Shown: positions 1-11,145 of the stretch, one piece after another
Numbering within the stretch: the stretch's first letter is position 1
Layout of the letters: each line of letters starts with the position of its first letter
From: Rhizomucor pusillus
Lineage: Eukaryota; Mucoromycota; Mucoromycetes; Mucorales; Lichtheimiaceae
Direction: 5' to 3'
Length of the DNA stretch: 64,000 nucleotides
Assembly (NCBI GenBank): GCA_900175165.2
Contig: FWWN02000655.1
Span: 1-64,000 of the forward strand
Position numbers and translations under genes: made by a program
Notes under the pieces: model-generated
The model's input: only the letters and a program-made list of their open reading frames with translations
Told to the model about the DNA's origin: nothing
The model's database searches: none

Positions 1-419
1 GTATCTTGCTCTCCCTTTTCTTTCCTTCTCTGCGCATTTTCCTTCTTTTTACCTTACTTTGCAACCTTGGTGCAGCATAAGACACAGCACACCATTCTTA
101 CATATACACACTTACTCACTCACTCACGCACACAGACATTACACACACGCTTTATTTCATACACGCACGGCACATATCCTGAAACACGCACATACACTTT
201 CAAATGCATGCACGCTCACGCAATTCAAAAACAAGACGCTAAATATTTCAAGTACAAATCACAGCTCATTCACAATGAAAACACGCAGTCTCTAGTCACT
301 TTACATTTATATATGATTTTCAGCTTCACTTTGTTTTTCCTTCTCCTTTATTAGTTTCGTTTGGTGGAAAAGATGCCGGATAAAAAGTTTCTTTCTTTTA
401 TTTACATACTAGTGGCTAT
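1..419. repeat. Pyrimidine-rich and CA-rich low-complexity sequence
   Basis: The first 60 bases are strongly CT-rich. From about 85 to 215 the plus strand is a long imperfect run of CA/CACT units (cacaca, ctcactcac). The short open frames here are only readings of the repeat. It lies downstream of the bZIP gene, on the other side of its stop codon. I see no gene in it. Confidence 0.6.
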
Positions 420-1307
420 TTACTCGGGGTGACATTCAGGGGATTTACTGGCAGGATGCTGTGACGCGGATGGCGTTAGGGGTATGTCGCTATCGATGCT
501 GCTGGTCCGTCTATTGCCTGTGGCTGCATCTTCATCTTTATACGACGGGGACATCTGGCGTAATCTCCTTTCGTATTCTAGCGTGTAGAGAGGAAGCAGC
601 AATGATTTGAGGTACACGTTCTACATGTTGTAAAAGAGACATTTTGTTGACATTCTTGCTACTGGATCGTAATCATACTTGTTGTTGGGAAAGACTCTTA
701 CCTCTTTCTCTAAGAAGCGGTGTCTATCTTCTGCTGAGCGAGTCCTGTCGATCAATAGATCAAACGGCGGCCGTGGTAAGCCAAAAGGCGTATGATCATG
801 TTCGGCAGAGATATTGCTGGCGCTGTTGTTATTATTATTGTTGGTACTATTACTACTATTGCTGTTACTACTGCTACTACTACTACTACTGCTGCTGCTA
901 ATATCATTGGTATTATCTGGGTTTCTGCCAACGGCGGCGATAGGTTTTGAGCAGCCGGGGCATCTTTGCTGCTGCAAGGCGGCCTCCAGTTGATTTACAC
1001 GTTTTTCAAGGAACGTGCATCTTTCTTGCAGCTCCCGTTCCCGCTGTTTTCGACGTTCGCGGAATCTACTAGATGCTGTTGCGTTTCGTCGGCGTTTTTC
1101 AGCAAGAATTTGGTCGGATGTCAAGGTAGTTGTATTACTGAGCATGATTGAACTTGTGTTGGAAGGGGAAGATGCCGGTGGTTTTGGGAGAATGATTGCG
1201 CTGTTGTTAGGCTGTTGCCGCTCTGAAGATGGCATTATGGACGAAAGCGGCGGTAGCATCGTAAACTGTTGCTGATATTGCTGCGATGGACTGTGGTTGG
1301 ATGTCAT
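420..1307 (-). CDS. bZIP transcription factor (Met4/Cys3-like basic region)
   Basis: Two exons (702-1307 and 420-620) around an 81-nt intron (621-701, donor GTAAGAGT, acceptor ATGTAG) give 268 residues in frame. The basic region around residues 70-95 has the ASSRFRERRKQRER pattern, followed by a short zipper with leucines and other hydrophobics at heptad spacing (ELQERCTFLEKRVNQLE). Then come a CPGC pair, a Ser/Asn homopolymer tract (imperfect trinucleotide repeat near 810-905) and a Ser/Pro-rich tail. The N-terminus is Gln/Ser/Pro-rich, as in activation regions. The family binds DNA as dimers in the nucleus. The ASSRFRERRKQRE basic region resembles fungal sulfur regulators, but the exact regulon is inference. 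Without the intron the frame stops after a non-conserved tail, so I prefer the spliced model. Confidence 0.85.
810..905. repeat. Trinucleotide-like tract coding poly-Ser/Asn
   Basis: Imperfect tta/tac/tgc triplets inside the bZIP reading frame. On minus they code for runs of serine and asparagine. Such tracts vary in length between strains. Confidence 0.6.
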
Positions 1308-1747
1308 TTCATTGATAAAGAATTTGTATGTTCAAGGCAAAGGAAGGTGGAGAAAGAAACGGCACATCGGTGCTCGAAAAAATAGAAATTGCATGACTGG
1401 ACCAAGATTGCGCAATTCGACGCGCTTTTTTGCCATATTGTCCTTTTGGTGACACAAACAAATGTTATCGCATTTTCGCCCAATTAGATAAGGAGATGTA
1501 ATTTCATAGAAAGTAGTTAGTTATATACAAATGGGTTATTAAACATACGTCTGTTGAATCCACGTCAAAACAAAATAGAACACAAGGAATAATAATAAGA
1601 CTGTGCAGTCGTTGCGTGTGCGTAAGGGTATATGCAAAATTAGACAATCAAACGTAAGCCGTGCTGGAGTACCCAGAGTACAGCCTCACGACGCCATACA
1701 TCTGCAAAATGGTGAGAGAGCAATACAAACAATAGGAGCACCTGAGA
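1308..1747. other. Intergenic: bZIP promoter and 3' end of RBR gene
   Basis: AT-rich, with no supported gene. It must hold the promoter and leader of the minus-strand bZIP gene and the 3' UTR of the ubiquitin ligase. I saw no distinctive element. Confidence 0.5.
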
Positions 1748-3931
1748 CTAAAAATTACCTAGTCTATCCAGAGTTGATGGAGGTCCTATGACAATGGCAT
1801 CTGTGTGCTGCGCTTGTTGCGCAACTTCAGGATGTGCAAGCAAATATTCCCGTTTAGCTCTGGCGGCCGCTTTTCTCACGGCCTCGTCTTCTGGATCGGT
1901 TTTATACAAGTCGCATTTTTTGCACTGATCGCAAGGTCGACCGGGAACTTCTCGAAAGTGGTCGCAAAAATGGGCATAGGATTCTATTGATTGCGATGAG
2001 CTTCCCCGTAAGTGCATAAGCCCCTATATTGGTAATTTCTACCTTTTCGGATATCTTTTCGGCAGACATAGCACATTGTATAACCTGAATACATCTGCCA
2101 TGAGTCAACGTGCACGGCTGCCTTCAAGCCCCGCATGAAAATCCTTAAGATGAAACTTTACCACATCGGCATACAATCTTGTTACAGCCATCCACCTTTT
2201 GAAAGGACAGATTGCATACAGGGCACTGGGTTGTCCGGATGTTAGTCGGCCTTAGAATTACTTATCCAATCTGAACTCACAGTTCGTTTCACTGCATCCG
2301 CCATAGCCTAAAGAAAATGATAAAATGTTTCATACAGGTTCGCGAATGACGTGATTTAGTTCATGTTTGTTACCTTTTCCACGTATAGTCTCAAGCCATC
2401 TTGCTCTTTTTCAAAGCATTTGTGCAACCCGCGCACAATTTGATGACACTCTAAGCAGGTAAGCTGCTGACAATCGGTCCGTCGGCAACGGAATGATGAA
2501 CCGCGGCGTTCACGTGCGAGCCGCTCGTATGCCGTTTTCAGATCCTTTTGCAGGTCCCACTGAAGAAATGGATAAACAGCACAGGTGAATGTCAGGCTTA
2601 AAACAGGTGCGATGTAATATACAGCAAGTGCAATAAACAACAAAACTACCATTAGCCATTTTGCTGCAAGCACAAAAAGCTTTATCGAGTCCAAAGCATT
2701 TTGGAGCGGTTTTGTTGATTCATCGATTTCGCAGTAGCCACAGCTTGCGCATTGTACAATCGTTAAACCGGCTTGCAATACACTCTCTTCAAAAAGTGAC
2801 TTTTCATACGCTGTCCATATATCTTTTGGCAATATTTTTTCAAGCATTCGTGTTGACAGGCAACCATGGCATCCGTCCATGGATATACAAGCGATCCTCG
2901 CAGAACCACGCAGTGATCCCTGTCCAAATAATCCTTCCGATAACAGACTGCTGATGCATGAATGGCAAAATGTGTGCTCAGCTTCGGTGCAGAAGCACAA
3001 TTCCTCAAAAGGGTAATCGCCGTAGCAACAGTCGCATGTAATCAGCTGGTCACATTTCGCATACTCCTTTTCGTTCATTTCTTTGGCAACACGCTCATCT
3101 TCAACCGACTGTAACTCAAGCATCCGTCGTCTCAAGATACCTAGGTCGTTATCAAAGTCCAGATCTGGTGCTGGAACTATTGAAGGTCCTGGCTTGGGAA
3201 GCGACCAATGCCTAAAAAAATTGCACAGAGTCATCCACAATCCACCTGATCCCATTTCGGCGAGTTGATCGTAACTTTTAACATAATCCCAGTTGTTTTC
3301 GGCCAAAACAGCTTTAATTGATGATTTCCAGACCTGCGGGTATATGAAGGAATCAGTACGAAACAATCAGATAAGCGATCGTATTTTTGTTTGCGGCTGA
3401 CCTGTGGATAGTCCAGGGAAAGTTGATGCAATGCATGTGCTTTGTACGACTCGCTCTTTATATAGTCGGCTCGATCGATTTTGCCAAACTCTAGACGCTC
3501 GGGCCATCGTGCTTCCAACAGAAGTTCATCTGTTACGTTTTCGACAAGACTGTGTTGCTGTTGCTGCAGTTTTTCTCGTAGATAGCCAACATCGCAGTCT
3601 GGGAAGATTTCCGTTGCCAAGAGATGCAACGCATGGTTGAGCTGGTTGATACGGTCCGAATGGTGCACAATAGGATAGTTGCCGCCATTGTCAAATATCT
3701 TTTCTGCAACACGCTCTACTGCATTGCTGTCGTAGAACTCTAGACAAGCTCGAAAGTAACCGGGATCTAGACAGAGAAAATCGCTCAGTGATCCGCTTCA
3801 ATCGAGGAACCCTTGTTGGTATAACGACCTCCATCCGGAAATAGAGTCAGTAACTGAGCAACCTGCCGTTCCATTCGATCAGCAGCAGCAGCAGAGGCAG
3901 AGGTATGCGCCCTTTTGTGTTGTCTGCCCAT
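1748..3931 (-). CDS. RBR-type E3 ubiquitin ligase, RNF216/TRIAD3-like
   Basis: Seven exons on minus: 3829-3874 (or from 3931), 3402-3766, 2374-3333, 2281-2307, 2162-2225, 2043-2084, 1748-1983. All junction phases agree; about 579 residues from 3874, 598 from 3931. The N-terminus holds the helix LLTLFPDGDPGYFRACL, like the segment before the RBR in RNF216. RING1 follows (CDCCYGDYPFEELCFC), then an in-between-RING segment (CRRTDCQQLTCLECHQ), then RING2 built across three short exons (CPVCNLSFQKVDGCNKIVC, then CRCGYTMCYVC). A His/Cys tail reads HFCDHFREVPG. A hydrophobic stretch (about residues 355-390) lies between RING1 and the IBR and may be a membrane segment, which would be unusual. RBR ligases pass ubiquitin through a catalytic cysteine in RING2. 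The start ATG is uncertain. Confidence 0.85.
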
Positions 3932-4469
3932 AGAACGCGCACAGACGCTGCCAGGGTTGAAGAGAAGAACAAGGGAAAGCTTCTCTGCCTGGGGCAAAAC
4001 GCTGAGTGTCAATTGGTAAGCGAACTGCATGCACGCACGAATCCCGGAAGCTGTCGTCGCCATTCCCAATACAGCATTATACTTTCTTCCAGTCTAGCAT
4101 GAATGGAATCGAATAGCAGGTAAAAAGCTTTCTATTGAAAAGCTCACGATAGCGTTTTTTAGGATAATATATCCAAAGATAGCCAAACAGAGATGCACAT
4201 CGAGAAGAAGGAGCACGTTCACGTTGATCAGCATCAGACGAAAGCGTTAAACTCATCCCATTTATTAGGCGCACGCTTTGCAAGAGAATACACTCAAACC
4301 AACTGTGAGATGGATGACGATAGTAGTACAAGAAGGCTCGGACGCCAAGAATGAACAAAAATGCCAATTTTTATTGAATGAAGAACAGAAAGGAAAAAAT
4401 ACAAAAGAACTGAAAGGAGCTATTTGATTGAGTATGACATGCAAGAAGCGGGTATTCATGCGTTGAAAG
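3932..4469. other. Intergenic, no supported gene
   Basis: Open frames here are short and have no recognisable composition. Expected content is the promoter of the RBR gene and the 3' UTR of the bZIP-like gene to the right. Confidence 0.4.
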
Positions 4470-4885
4470 CTAGCGGTCGCTAGGCAAGTCTGGAAACAAG
4501 CCGTTGTCAGGCGGAGGTGTTGATGGTTCGTCAAGTATCAGAGAAAAATCGTACTCGGGGATGGCCACAACAGCATCCGATTGCTGTGGTTGCTGCCCCT
4601 CCTCGGCTGGAATATGTGTTGTCTCTATGGACCCCAGGAAATAAGTCATGTCCTGCAGAGTATGTTCCTGTGGTGGAGACATATCGGCAGATGCACCTGT
4701 CGGCGGCGACGGTGGAAGAAACAGTGGATGAGTGGGTTTGACACGGTGTGTCGGCATGCTCAAGCTCAGAAACTGGAGAGAGGTCTTGTATGGAAACGAC
4801 GATGCCGGGGCTTACTTGCGTAAGCTCCCTTTCCCGTTTACGGTACCTCTTTGAAGCGGATAAAGTGGCCTTAACTACAATGTGG
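4470..4885 (-). CDS. Probable 3' exons of a second bZIP-like gene (partial model)
   Basis: Two stretches join in frame across a 43-nt intron (donor GTAAGCC, acceptor CTCTCCAG, about 4769-4811). The upstream exon reads ATLSASKRYRKRERELTQ, which resembles a bZIP basic region. The downstream exon is a Pro/Glu/Asp-rich acidic tail that includes DMTYFLGSIETTHIP and ends at 4470. An acceptor (CACATTGTAG) lies just before the basic segment. No ATG occurs on minus between about 4870 and 5350, so the 5' exon is missing from my model; a candidate ATG lies near 5355. The zipper seems very short. It could be a degenerate or misread gene. Confidence 0.35.
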
Positions 4886-5689
4886 ACTACGTGTACAGTC
4901 AGTAGTGCTGGTTAGGCGCGTCGAGCGGGGAAAGTTAGAGAAAAAGTTAAAAACAACGAAAGAGGAAGAAAGACAAATTTGTTGCTGCTGCGGATCACTT
5001 TAAAGGATCTTTCTGATCCGTGCCTGGTTGACCTGGCAACCAAGTTTGTCACACCCCCGTTACTGTTGCTATTTTCGGGAAGAAGATGCCGATGGGGATC
5101 CACGTATTATTTTCCAAGCTTTCTTTCCCGATTTGCGTGTGTTTCGCAATCTGTATTTCTTTCCCTGGTTACGTACTTTAATAAGAGCGTTGCTATTGAT
5201 ATGTTGCCAGGAAGATTCTAGCGGACCACAAGAATCAGTGGCCTCGGAAAAGTTGGTCTAGGTCGCGATGGCAGCGAGTTCTAGTAGAAACTAACTGTAA
5301 AAGTAATAAGTTGGAATAAAGAGCCAGATGCGTTGCCTACTTTTCTTCTTTGACATGTTGAACTACAATAGCCGGTAACGTGCATGGGTTATGTGGGCTT
5401 TTACAGGTGTAGGTCCATGTTCGGCAGAATGATTTATCAAGATTTTGACGCAAGCGGGGCCTCCAAAAACTCAGCCGCGGTAGCCTGCAATCAATAAAGA
5501 TCAAACGAACGGTCTCTTATAATCTTGAGAGGACTCGTAATCTTCAATAATATACGCATCTTTCGCACGACTGTTATATATAGATGTGTATCTCATCTCT
5601 CAGGAGCTAGTCTATCAAGTTCTCGGAATTGCTGCTGAGTCTCGAAAACGTGGCACATTTTATATCTTAACTTTGCATGCCGTCACGTT
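4886..5689. other. No confidently resolved gene; possible 5' part of bZIP-like gene
   Basis: The minus strand at 4912-5103 is open and hydrophilic at first, then T-rich (LPLSLFLTFSLTF), so it is probably part leader or intron. No splice model joined it convincingly to the basic-region exon. Confidence 0.3.
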
Positions 5690-6320
5690 TACTATTGTGG
5701 TGCCAAAATGTGGCTCTGGGGAAAGGTGTCTGGAACGGTACAAAGCGCCACTTTCAACTTATGCTGCAACATTGGCAAATTTTGGCTTGATGAAAGTCTT
5801 GCAAACGTTACTGCTAGAGTCTATACGTTTACTATAAACGGTGCAATTCACCATAAGATCGGATCTCTTCTTCCAACTGACGCTGAAGCCCCAAAGTTCG
5901 CACAAATTTACTTATGCAATTATGAGACGCAGCTACATCAAAGGCAGCAAATTTTTGGCAGTGTATTGGATCTGACAATCTTGGCCACTTTACAAGACAT
6001 GATTTCGAGCATTGATCCATTCGCCAGCACGATACAAAATGCTGCAGGAGGACCACGCGGAAATCCCTCCATGAATTTGAGTATAAGAATATCAAGCGAT
6101 ATAGTTTGAGAGGGCCGTCAGTATAGTGCTCCCGCCTATGCTGAAGCTGCTGTGATAATTCCTCATGAGTGATGATGATGTTGAAAGCACGGACGCGCTA
6201 TTCGAGACATATTATGTGCGAAAGCAGGCAGCAAATCAAGTCGTATCAAGTCGTATCAATGAGACATATGCTTATAACAATCCAGTTCATTATGTTCTTC
6301 TACTTTTTCCGCACAGGTAA
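5690..6320 (+). pseudogene. Helitron Rep/helicase N-terminal fragment, degenerate
   Basis: The frame from about 5690 to 6106 reads like the conserved N-terminal half of fungal Helitron proteins: a Cys motif (CGAKMWL then NLCCNIGKF), the core block VYTFTINGAIHHKIGSLLP, then APKFAQIYL and LQDMISSIDPFASTIQNA, ending LSIRISSD. Between the CCNIGK and VYTFTING blocks about 30-40 residues usual for the family are missing, so there is an internal deletion. A TGA follows at about 6107. The same frame then continues (AYAEAAVIIPHE), and after frameshifts the block INETYAYNNPVHYVLLFPHR appears near 6257-6318. No Rep HUH motif or helicase part is visible, so it cannot code for an active transposase. It is a dead fragment of a rolling-circle transposon. 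Confidence 0.8.
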
Positions 6321-7361
6321 CTAGATTGAAGGTGGACATATAGCAACATAATGATATCGAGCCTTCAAATTATGACAATGGAAATGATGCCCAAAAAAGC
6401 GTCATCATTAAGACCAATCATATTGACAACCGGGAACGTGCTGATGGCTGAACACTTATCTCACGGCTAGCCTCATACACTCGGATTTAGGCGAGCGACA
6501 GTCTGAATAAACCGGGAATTGGACGGCGAAGTGCTTACAGGAGCGATCAGTCCCCATTGCTGTTCGTAACATATAAAAATGAATATTGAACGTTACAAGG
6601 TAATGCAGGAAGGAAGCGTTGCAATGCATAATTTTCTGTTTTCTACCACTGTCTGTCTGGGTGAAAACAAACTATATGGGAGTGAAGAGTTAAAGCGACG
6701 GACGTAGGATGAGATATTTGCATCCTTTTGGTGGACTGTGCATGTATATATCCGGAATCCATCATGGTTTTTTTTGCGCGAAGCACATACGCGAGGCAAG
6801 GAGGGCTCCACGACGGTCTGCAGATAAAAAGGAAAATTTACTCTTATGGACCAGGCATCCGTGTTCCATGATCGTTGGTGTCTTTGTATGACGCAGCTGT
6901 AGCTGTTTTAGATACTGCATTGAATTCTACGATATGGATTGAAGGATCAATACTGTACTCCCAGAGTCGGTCCTTTTCATTGCACCAAGTCGCGGTTCCG
7001 GATAATGGTATGGATTTAGGGCAAGGAATTGAGCCTGTATATTACGGGCATTACTAATCTTGTGGTGTGAGGCCCAACTCACATACTTGATTTCGCTTCC
7101 ACATTTTTGGTATTCCATCTGAATTCGGTTTCCATTGATCTCGAAGATATACCTTGTGTACCTGATAAAACGGTCGATTCGTGGGGCTTTATTGCCATTT
7201 CTATAAAATGGCAAGGCCCTTGCTCCTTTTTCTCTTCCTTTTCTTTCTCTCACAGAAGTCAATGAAGAATATCAAGAAGGTAAGTTGGAATACTGTCCAT
7301 TTTAATATACAGGCTGACTGCTTGATGGTAGGATGAAGCGTGCATATGAACATCTCTCCAT
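6321..7361. other. Intergenic, possibly decayed transposon sequence
   Basis: Frames are short and frequently stopped. The part next to the Helitron relic could be a further decayed piece of it, but I cannot align it by eye. A CT-rich stretch lies near 7215-7256. Confidence 0.4.
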
Positions 7362-7530
7362 TGCTTCCTTTGCATATCAAGTCGTGTCTTGCTTTTAACA
7401 TTGTTCCTGGCGTCTATGAATGTCTGCATTGTTCTCTTTGGCTTATCAAGTCGAGGTTTCCTTCCATCATGGTCTCTGATGTCGATAGATCTCCTCTATT
7501 GTTCTCTTTTGCTTATGATTGTAATAATAT
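7362..7530. repeat. Three degenerate tandem copies of a ~67-bp unit
   Basis: Copies start near 7362, 7428 and 7497. Each begins with attg-t-ctcttt-gc-tat, and the first two share ATCAAGTCG. Copies are diverged and the third is cut short. No coding sense is visible. Confidence 0.4.
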
Positions 7531-7664
7531 AATGACCCCCGGTGCAAACTCGGCGCCAGTTTCCTCCCAAATACGTTTACTAATGACGTATTTTTATAAT
7601 ACTTAACCAGCACTTGCCCGCCTCATCGGCCGACACAGTAAATGGATCTTGCTCCTGTAGCATA

Positions 7665-7924
7665 GGAGGTCATCTAGAACCACATGTACGATGTTGCACC
7701 CGTTAAAGTCCCCGCTCCGCGAGGCTACGCGGGTTTTTGAGAATATGGGGCGATCCCTCGATCATTCTTGATACAGTAATCATCCCTTATCCGGAAAGAT
7801 TCAGAAGATTCTATATAAGTCCTTAGTTCAAGCGATCATCCCATATTCTCAAAAACCCGCGTAGCCTCGCGGAGCGGGGACTTTAACGGGTGCAACATCG
7901 TACATGTGGTTCTAGATGACTTCC
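7665..7924. mobile_element. Foldback/MITE-type element with 91-bp terminal inverted repeats
   Basis: Left arm 7665-7755 and right arm 7834-7924 are inverted copies with only a few mismatches, for example at the second and fourth bases inward of GGGA/GGGG and near the outer end. The spacer is 78 bp. The arms share TCATCTAGAACCACATG and a GC-rich core, CCCCGCTCCGCGAGG. The element is flanked on both sides by ATA (7662-7664 and 7925-7927), a possible 3-bp target duplication as made by PIF/Harbinger-like transposases. It has no coding capacity, so it is non-autonomous. It could form a very stable hairpin. Confidence 0.85.
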
Positions 7925-8025
7925 ATAGTATGACGGATACTAAATAAAGCTAGTCTCACCCCAGATTACCCGATTTAAGAAATCTGAGATTTTGGCCCTG
8001 AGATTTCAGTTCCTTTTCTTTGAAG

Positions 8026-9879
8026 ATGTTAAAGATGGGGTCTCCGTATCTAAAGTCGCTATTCAAGTTGCGACCGGAGGTCACCAAAGATCCACGAAAC
8101 CTCCCACAATGGCGGAAGCGTGTTCTTCTAGGTCTCGTTTGCTTCATTGCCATTATCCCTGGATTTTGCTCTACGATTTACGTATGCGGCTTGCTCAGAT
8201 TCTACCCGTTCTTGCGATCTCCAAGCAACTAACATAACCTGGACATTAAGCTTCCTGCGCTCGAGGAGATCACAACGGAACTCGACAGTCCCAGTATTAT
8301 GGTCACGCTCAGTAATTCTGTCTATATGCTTTTCATGGGTATTGCGGTAAAATAAGAGAATCGAAAAAAGAAAGTTTCAAACGGAAACATGCACTTAACT
8401 TCGGGACATGATAAATAGCCAATTGTTTACAGCAGTATCAGCGATCATTGGAACATTCGGCGGTCGGTCTATTTCTTTAGCATCTTTATTTATACTGGTG
8501 GATCGCTCGGTGGATGTTTTGCCAGGGATATTTACGTCCTTCTGGGCATGCGAATTCTGCAAGCTGTTGGAATATCTTCTGCTTGGGCTATCGGAGCTGG
8601 GTAAGGACCAATTTTGTGTATATACATCTAGAACACATCGGTTCCGAATTCCAGGTGATCTAAAGCGCTAGTCGTTAATAGCTCTGTTGCCGACGTCTAC
8701 GCTGTTCACGAGCGTGGTAATGCATTGGGCATCTATTTTACAGGACAGTTCGCAGGACCGCTGTTTGGACCAATATTTGGAGGTAGCCAATGATCGAGAG
8801 CCAAAATCGGAGAGAAAGGAATTAAGAACCTTAACTTAGGCTTTTTGGTTGAAAGATGGGGTTGGCCATCGGTCTTTTGGCTTTTGTTTGTCATCGGATG
8901 CATCCTCTTGCTTCTCGTAGTGTTTACCATGGAAGAGACTTATCGAGACGAAAGTGTATGGGGTAAAGGCGACCATGTCCAACAACTTGATGCTCCAATC
9001 GATGAAAAGTCGGAAATAATTGTGGTTGAGGCAAAAATGGTCAATCCTCTATCTTCCTTGGTAAATATTCATCAATCACGAATGGATAAATGTTCTCCAA
9101 TACTAAATATTCTTACTCTACATAGGCGCTTTTGCGACATCCATTCGTCTTTATCTGCGCGACCGCCACTGGACTTGCTTTTGGCGGCATGTTTGCTATT
9201 GAAAACATGCTACCAGACTTGTACACCAAGCAGTACAATTTTTCATCTAGTCTGATCGGTCTCAGTTTCATTTCCCCGGGTCTCGGTGAAGTAATCGGTT
9301 CTCTGATATCTGGCAAATTATCGGACATTTTCTTGAACCGTGCGCGCTCAAAGCGGGATGGAATCGCTGTGCCGGAGGACCGGTTGGCTCCAAATATTTG
9401 GTACGTCATAATTATCCATTGCACCAAAGGATCCCAGTTCCTGATGTATCGACAGGCCGTGCGCATTTCTGCTTAATCCTCTGTCCTTTTTCCTTTGGGG
9501 TTGGCCTGTAGAAAAGGGATGGAGTGTATGGGTTTCTATCATCATGTTTGGTGTCCAGTGCTTTGCCATGGTGAATATTTTCAATCCTGTCATGTCGTAT
9601 CTTGTCGATGCCGTGAGCGGAAAAGGTGCTAGCGTCACAGCTGCTGCTAACTTTGTTCGTATGCTTTGGACATTTACGCTAAGTTTAATTGGTAAGTATT
9701 ACAGTGACTTGACATGCCTTAGATGACAAAACTAACTGTATACAGCCAATCCAATGACTAGCGCTGTTGGCGCTGGATGGGTCACTTTCTTCTTTGGCAT
9801 GCTTAATCTTGTCTGGGCCTTCCTTATTCTTCTACTTAGAATCAAAGGAGACAAGATCCGCGCATACTCTGGATACTAG
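8026..9879 (+). CDS. Major facilitator superfamily drug/H+ antiporter (DHA1-like)
   Basis: Eight exons: 8026-8181, 8251-8346, 8419-8600, 8682-8782, 8840-9060, 9126-9400, 9456-9691, 9746-9879. All junctions are GT-AG and in phase, giving 466 residues. The start follows DPRNLPQWRKR, a common pre-TM1 motif of the fungal FLR1/QDR-like class. STIYLPALEEI (end of TM1), SDHWNIRRSVYF (loop 2-3), GAGSVADVY and ERGNALGIY (motif C region) and GPIFGG follow the family order. The middle loop (DESVWGKGDHVQQ...) is hydrophilic. About 12 membrane segments are expected in the plasma or vacuolar membrane, exporting small toxic molecules; the substrate is unknown. A transposon-like hairpin ends about 100 bp before the start. 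ATG 8026 is the first in frame, and a short upstream exon cannot be excluded. Confidence 0.85.
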
Positions 9880-11145
9880 ACTATTCCTTCTATCTATCTA
9901 ATTTACGTACTACTGCCTTTATTCATTTCAGGTTCCCTAGTATAAATATACACATAAATCAATGCAACGCTCCCTACTGACTTATGTTTATTATCTTCGT
10001 CAATGGTGCCGTTATCGAAATATTCGGATATTACGTGTTATGACGCGAATTTAATGGTATTTGCCTCCGATTGCCTATGAAGACAAGCCGTTGGTTACCC
10101 AAAGCACAAGTCGACAGGTTTGCTTCCTAAGAGACAATCTGAAATGAATGGGCATATCCCAGAGGTATAGATTCAATGGTTTATTATTACTGTTAACCTT
10201 TTTCTTCTCACAGCCAGCTTACAAAGAGCTGCAACATGTCGATCTCTTGCTTTTCACACCTTGTAAATATTTACGAGACATGACAGTCAGTATTAAAGGG
10301 CACAGATCATAATGCTTTGTGTATATTTCTCGTCAGAATATCCAGCAAAGACTACTGCTTTTTTCAAAGGACTTGTTAAACAGCAGTGACTTTTTTCCCA
10401 GAGTCCAATTACAATATATGGTGCTTGTCACCCTTTCCTTCTTTCTGCTTCACAGCCGATAATCTTCTCCGATATGGCAAATAAAACTTTTAGGCGATTG
10501 TGGTCATAGCGGACACTCCTGTTCACAGGAACACAGTGTCATCGGCCACGTGGCACCCATGCTCTATGGCTGAACCGGGCTGCGTTGTAGAACGCGATGC
10601 ATTACCTCCTATTGTTGAATATTTGTGAAACCGACTGCAAGGCAGGGTGCTGTGAAGGTTTAGGCACCGCAGTCTCAGAAGCAAAGAGGCAACAAGTCGA
10701 GTTTCCAAGGGAGAGCAACGGGGGGATGGGAGGAGAAAACGGACCGCTGCCTTATGGAGCGCTGAGGACGAATCTGGAAGACCCTTTCTTTTACGATCGC
10801 CGAGTAATATTTGTGGTACATGTCATGAAGGATGCTATTATTGCTATGACGCGTTCTTCCATGTCCCGACGCGCTTTTGTATCGAATTACATGTGCGCAT
10901 ATTTGATGCATATGCGCTTATAGCTGCGTGACACAAACCAGGATTTTGTAACCCCAAAATCGCGTGCAACGTGAAAGACCGCCCGTGACAATTACGGCAC
11001 AAGTTTGCGCAGAGTAAGTGCACAGGCGGACTCTTTCTCGCCTTTCCCTCCCACACGAAAAAGAGCCAGTTTCCTCTTTTGCTCCGCCTTTTCTCACCAT
11101 TCCTTACAGCCTCGCTCTACGGCTAAGGTCTGGGTACCAAACAAT
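9880..11145. other. Intergenic, 1.27 kb, no supported gene
   Basis: This holds the 3' UTR of the MFS gene and the promoter of the RasGEF gene. The frame at 10597-10923 lacks domain-like composition. A 14-bp palindrome, TCCTGTTCACAGGA, is at about 10517. Confidence 0.5.

Noticed and set aside
1..420. CA-rich start of the window as a possible telomere or centromere repeat
   Set aside because: Units are irregular and short; it is ordinary low-complexity sequence.
420..617. Separate small minus-strand ORF
   Set aside because: It is exon 2 of the bZIP gene once the 81-nt intron is removed.
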